This document shows positions 18,362 through 20,120 of a DNA stretch of 20,120 bases, one piece after another. The notes under the pieces were generated by a model. It saw nothing but the letters and a program-made list of their open reading frames with translations. It did not search any database and was not told where the DNA came from. Location of the stretch: the IMG/VR virus record IMGVR_UViG_3300044634_002273, positions 1 through 20,120 of that record. One strand, written 5' to 3'. Position 1 is the first letter of the stretch, and each line of letters starts with the position of its first letter. This DNA is from a virus. Both the position numbers and the translations under genes were made by a program.

Positions 18362-18539
18362 CACCATCGCAGCAGTCGCTTCTGCTATTGGCATTGAGAA
18401 GACTGAAAACTGTGGATGTCAAGAGAGGCAGGACTCTCTTAACAACCCAGATCTACTAATAAATAAACTGTTCTATGGGACAAAGCAAGACATCGAAGTA
18501 TTACGCGGCCAATCCGAAGGCAGCGGAGAAGAGGCGTGA
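18327..18539 (+). CDS. Small phage protein with CGC motif (70 aa)
   Basis: The product from ATG 18327 reads MLIIRNHKGLGDTIAAVASA then IGIEKTENCGCQERQDSLNN. The module GLGDTI-x(n)-TGI-x(n)-CGCxxRxxxLN is shared by small phage proteins known to me only as hypothetical. It overlaps the previous gene by 35 nt and the next by 65 nt. The start is uncertain because the conserved part begins only at residue 9. The frame upstream of 18327 is a shadow of the previous gene. Confidence 0.65.
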   Translation: MLIIRNHKGLGDTIAAVASAIGIEKTENCGCQERQDSLNNPDLLINKLFYGTKQDIEVLRGQSEGSGEEA

Positions 18540-18735
18540 ATATCAGCGTGAATTGAATTCTACTGAAGAGCGAAAGAAGTATCGGGCTGATCATACGAAA
18601 GCTCGTCGTGCCAATGGTATCGACGGGAAAGGAGGGCCTGATATGAGTTCCACAAAAAGTGGTAAATTTGTAAAAGAAAACCCAAGTAAAAACCGAGCTC
18701 GAAACGGTGCAAACGGCAAGAGCGTAAAAAAATAA
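18475..18735 (+). CDS. Conserved basic phage protein (MGQSKTSKYY family)
   Basis: An 86-residue protein, MGQSKTSKYYAANPKAAEKR then REYQRELNSTEERKKYRADH, TKARRANGIDGKGGPDMSST and KSGKFVKENPSKNRARNGAN. The layout SKYYxxNPEAxxKxxxY, GIDGKGxxxDMSxTKxG and PSKNRARNG is recurrent in phage genomes, again near virion genes, with no known role. It is strongly basic and likely disordered with helical parts. No clear promoter or terminator of its own; it follows the CGC protein with overlap. Confidence 0.85.
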   Translation: MGQSKTSKYYAANPKAAEKRREYQRELNSTEERKKYRADHTKARRANGIDGKGGPDMSSTKSGKFVKENPSKNRARNGANGKSVKK

Positions 18736-18738
18736 TAT

Positions 18739-19353
18739 ATGGCAACAATTCCATCGGGACAAAAGTTCCACACAGTACCGGCAGGTGTTCAAACAGTTGA
18801 GCGTGGATCAGCATTAGCTAATTCGCAGCGTGAGATATATACAATGCAAGATGTTATTGACACTGTGTCTCAGAATGTTTCAGCAAACCCATCTGTTATT
18901 GATTTAAAAGTAACAAACGGAACTGCTGTAACAGGTACGACAAACACTACAATCTCTCAAAATATTCTTATTCCTGCAAATACATTTACATCTGCAGGAG
19001 GAGCTCTTGAGTTTATGGCTAGGTATCAAAAAACAGGTACTGCTGCAAATTATTCTTCTACTGTTTATATTAATACATCTAATACATTAACAGGAGCAAA
19101 TGCTTTAGCATGGTTTAGTTCAAATCCAAATACTTTAATTCAGGGTATTAGAACTGCTAGAATAAGTGCAAATACACTAACTGTTTATCCTGCAAATACA
19201 ACTGCATTGTCTGATTATGCTGCAACAAGTACAGCACAAACATCGGTTGCATTTAACCCAACTGTTGACAATTATTTATTATTTGCTGTTCAATTAAACG
19301 ATGGGACTGATTCAGCGGTAGTTGAAATGGCTAGAGCGGTGAAATACGAATAA
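18739..19353 (+). CDS. Beta-rich virion/tail-associated protein (204 aa)
   Basis: A 204-residue protein beginning MATIPSGQKFHTVPAGVQTV then ERGSALANSQREIYTMQDVI. This kind of N-terminus occurs on structural or fibre-related proteins of Bacteroidota phages. After residue 50 the sequence is Thr/Asn/Ser/Ala-rich and beta (NGTAVTGTTNTTISQ, TAANYSSTVYINTSNT, TDSAVVEMARAVKY), fitting a jelly-roll or adhesion domain. Its codons after about 18,900 are more AT-rich (many AAT/ACA/TTT) than those of the neighbouring genes, which may reflect recent exchange. A terminator follows. Confidence 0.7.
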   Translation: MATIPSGQKFHTVPAGVQTVERGSALANSQREIYTMQDVIDTVSQNVSANPSVIDLKVTNGTAVTGTTNTTISQNILIPANTFTSAGGALEFMARYQKTGTAANYSSTVYINTSNTLTGANALAWFSSNPNTLIQGIRTARISANTLTVYPANTTALSDYAATSTAQTSVAFNPTVDNYLLFAVQLNDGTDSAVVEMARAVKYE

Positions 19354-19376
19354 AACTAAACTACTATAAAAAGTCG

Positions 19377-19400
19377 AGCCACCTTAACCGGTGGCTTTTT
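19377..19400 (+). terminator. Intrinsic terminator after the 204-aa gene
   Basis: AGCCACC (19377-19383), a 6-nt loop, GGTGGCT (19390-19396), then TTTTT to 19400. Perfect 7-bp stem plus U tract. Confidence 0.88.
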
Positions 19401-19417
19401 CGTTTTAAAATATTGCC

Positions 19418-19425
19418 TATCTTTG
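19418..19425 (+). promoter_or_regulatory. Putative -7 box TATCTTTG
   Basis: Perfect TAnnTTTG match 20 bp upstream of ATG 19445, directly after the terminator. It is the fourth such box on the + strand, each ahead of a gene with a short AT-rich leader. Confidence 0.55.
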
Positions 19426-19444
19426 TCTTATAAATTAAAAAGAG

Positions 19445-19711
19445 ATGGCATATCAAAAATTACAAGTACAGCGCGCAGCCGCTGTAACCCCAAGTGATAC
19501 AGTGAACATCCCATACGTAGGCGGTGACGGAACGACTCCAAGCTGGCCTTGTGTCCTTTATATTGGCACTGGTGGCAACCTTCGCGTTTTAACCGAGGGC
19601 GGCGATGATGTGGTATTCACAAACGTATTAGGCGGGACAACACTTCCTGTCAATGTTGTAAGAGTATTTGCTGCCAACACAACGGCTAGCAATATCGTAG
19701 CAATGTGGTAA
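19445..19711 (+). CDS. Small beta-rich virion protein (88 aa)
   Basis: An 88-residue protein, MAYQKLQVQRAAAVTPSDTV then NIPYVGGDGTTPSWPCVLYI, GTGGNLRVLTEGGDDVVFTN and VLGGTTLPVNVVRVFAANTT. The pattern LQVxRAxxVxPSDTxNIP followed by GxxLPVxVVRVxAxxTTAxxIxAxW is frequent in phage structural regions; I do not know its exact role (decoration or spike-like is possible). No cleavage or transmembrane signal. It ends with a TAA one base before the next ATG. Confidence 0.82.
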   Translation: MAYQKLQVQRAAAVTPSDTVNIPYVGGDGTTPSWPCVLYIGTGGNLRVLTEGGDDVVFTNVLGGTTLPVNVVRVFAANTTASNIVAMW

Positions 19712-19712
19712 T

Positions 19713-19868
19713 ATGTGGATCATTGGTGGCATATTAAATGCTGTTGGGGCAAACTATATTGGCGACCCTAACTATATAGCTGTATCGTTTCGCAACAGAG
19801 TGCAAGCTGATGGCGGTACATTTGAGGCACAAAACTGTTTAATATCATTTCTAAATAGCTTATCATGA
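19713..19868 (+). CDS. Small hypothetical virion-region protein (51 aa)
   Basis: A 51-residue frame from ATG 19713, MWIIGGILNAVGANYIGDPN then YIAVSFRNRVQADGGTFEAQ and NCLISFLNSLS. The core FRxRVxADGGTFEAxxCL is a recognisable phage module that also occurs inside longer tail proteins. It begins immediately after the previous stop and its TGA overlaps the ATG of the next gene (ATGA at 19865-19868). No function known. Confidence 0.72.
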   Translation: MWIIGGILNAVGANYIGDPNYIAVSFRNRVQADGGTFEAQNCLISFLNSLS

Positions 19869-20120
19869 GTCTATTATCACAGGCTAGTATTTGCATAACG
19901 CCAAACGGATATAAGGAGGGCAAATTATATTCCGTTATTCCCTCCGATGGTTCGGGCGATATGTCAGTCGTACGAGCGACCACAGCAACACGAGTTAACT
20001 CTGCGGGGTTGGTTGAGTTAGTGCCTTATAATTTGCTTCAGTATAGTGAGCAGTTTGATAACGCTGCGTGGACTCAAACTAATGGTAACGGTGGAAGCAC
20101 CCCAATTGTAACTGCAAACT
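19865..20120 (+). CDS. N-terminal part of a tail/fibre protein (runs off window)
   Basis: An open frame of 85 complete codons with no stop before the window edge. It reads MSLLSQASICITPNGYKEGK then LYSVIPSDGSGDMSVVRATT, ATRVNSAGLVELVPYNLLQY and SEQFDNAAWTQTNGNGGS. Phage tail-fibre-like proteins with TPNxYKEGKLYSVIPSDGxGDMxVxRATTATRVNSxG and NLLQYSExFDNAAWT commonly carry carbohydrate-binding beta-sandwich domains further on. It may therefore contribute to host binding. The C-terminus is outside this window. Confidence 0.82.
   Translation, partial: MSLLSQASICITPNGYKEGKLYSVIPSDGSGDMSVVRATTATRVNSAGLVELVPYNLLQYSEQFDNAAWTQTNGNGGSTPIVTAN

Overview
The window looks like part of a double-stranded DNA tailed phage (Caudoviricetes) that infects a member of the Bacteroidota, probably an aquatic lineage. 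The reasons are family-level: a BT4734/VirE_N-type primase fused to an SF3 helicase, a DUF3127-type SSB-like protein with a DDLPF tail, stand-alone DnaA domain-IV-like proteins, several perfect TAnnTTTG boxes (the Bacteroidota -7 promoter element), and a near absence of Shine-Dalgarno sequences. Small virion-associated families on the right are also typical of aquatic phages. No tRNA, integrase or CRISPR array was seen.

Layout. Positions 1-13,050 are a leftward (minus-strand) early/replication arm of tightly overlapping genes. From upstream to downstream it holds microproteins (11.3-13.05 kb), an iteron-rich probable origin (11.0-11.3 kb), a zinc-ribbon and other small proteins, a putative attenuator (about 9.96-10.01 kb), a recombination/ssDNA module with a conserved phage protein, a PD-(D/E)XK exonuclease and an SSB-like protein (6.7-8.5 kb, closed by a good terminator at 6610-6638), a MazG-like protein, microproteins, and then two DnaA domain-IV-like proteins flanking the primase-helicase and an SF2 helicase, followed by a VRR-NUC nuclease. 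Positions 13,050-14,300 carry no credible protein gene. They hold a roughly 535-nt stretch packed with perfect stems (a candidate large structured RNA on the minus strand), a symmetric operator between divergent promoters, a GC-rich repeat cluster, and a structured leader. Positions 14,300-20,120 are a mostly rightward late arm: a basic disordered protein, a groEL-groES pair in reversed gene order, one antisense winged-helix gene, a run of small basic phage proteins, and beta-rich virion or tail proteins, the last cut by the window edge.

Many small genes here were found by reading start/stop couplings (ATGA or TAATG) rather than by length. They include proteins of 23, 30, 35, 36, 40, 47, 47, 48, 49, 51 and 53 residues. 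The most interesting unexplained elements are the candidate structured RNA at 13,093-13,627, the iteron/AT-rich/inverted-iteron region at 11,008-11,319, two attenuator-like leaders, and the reversed chaperonin operon. All functions are inferred from sequence alone; no database search was run.
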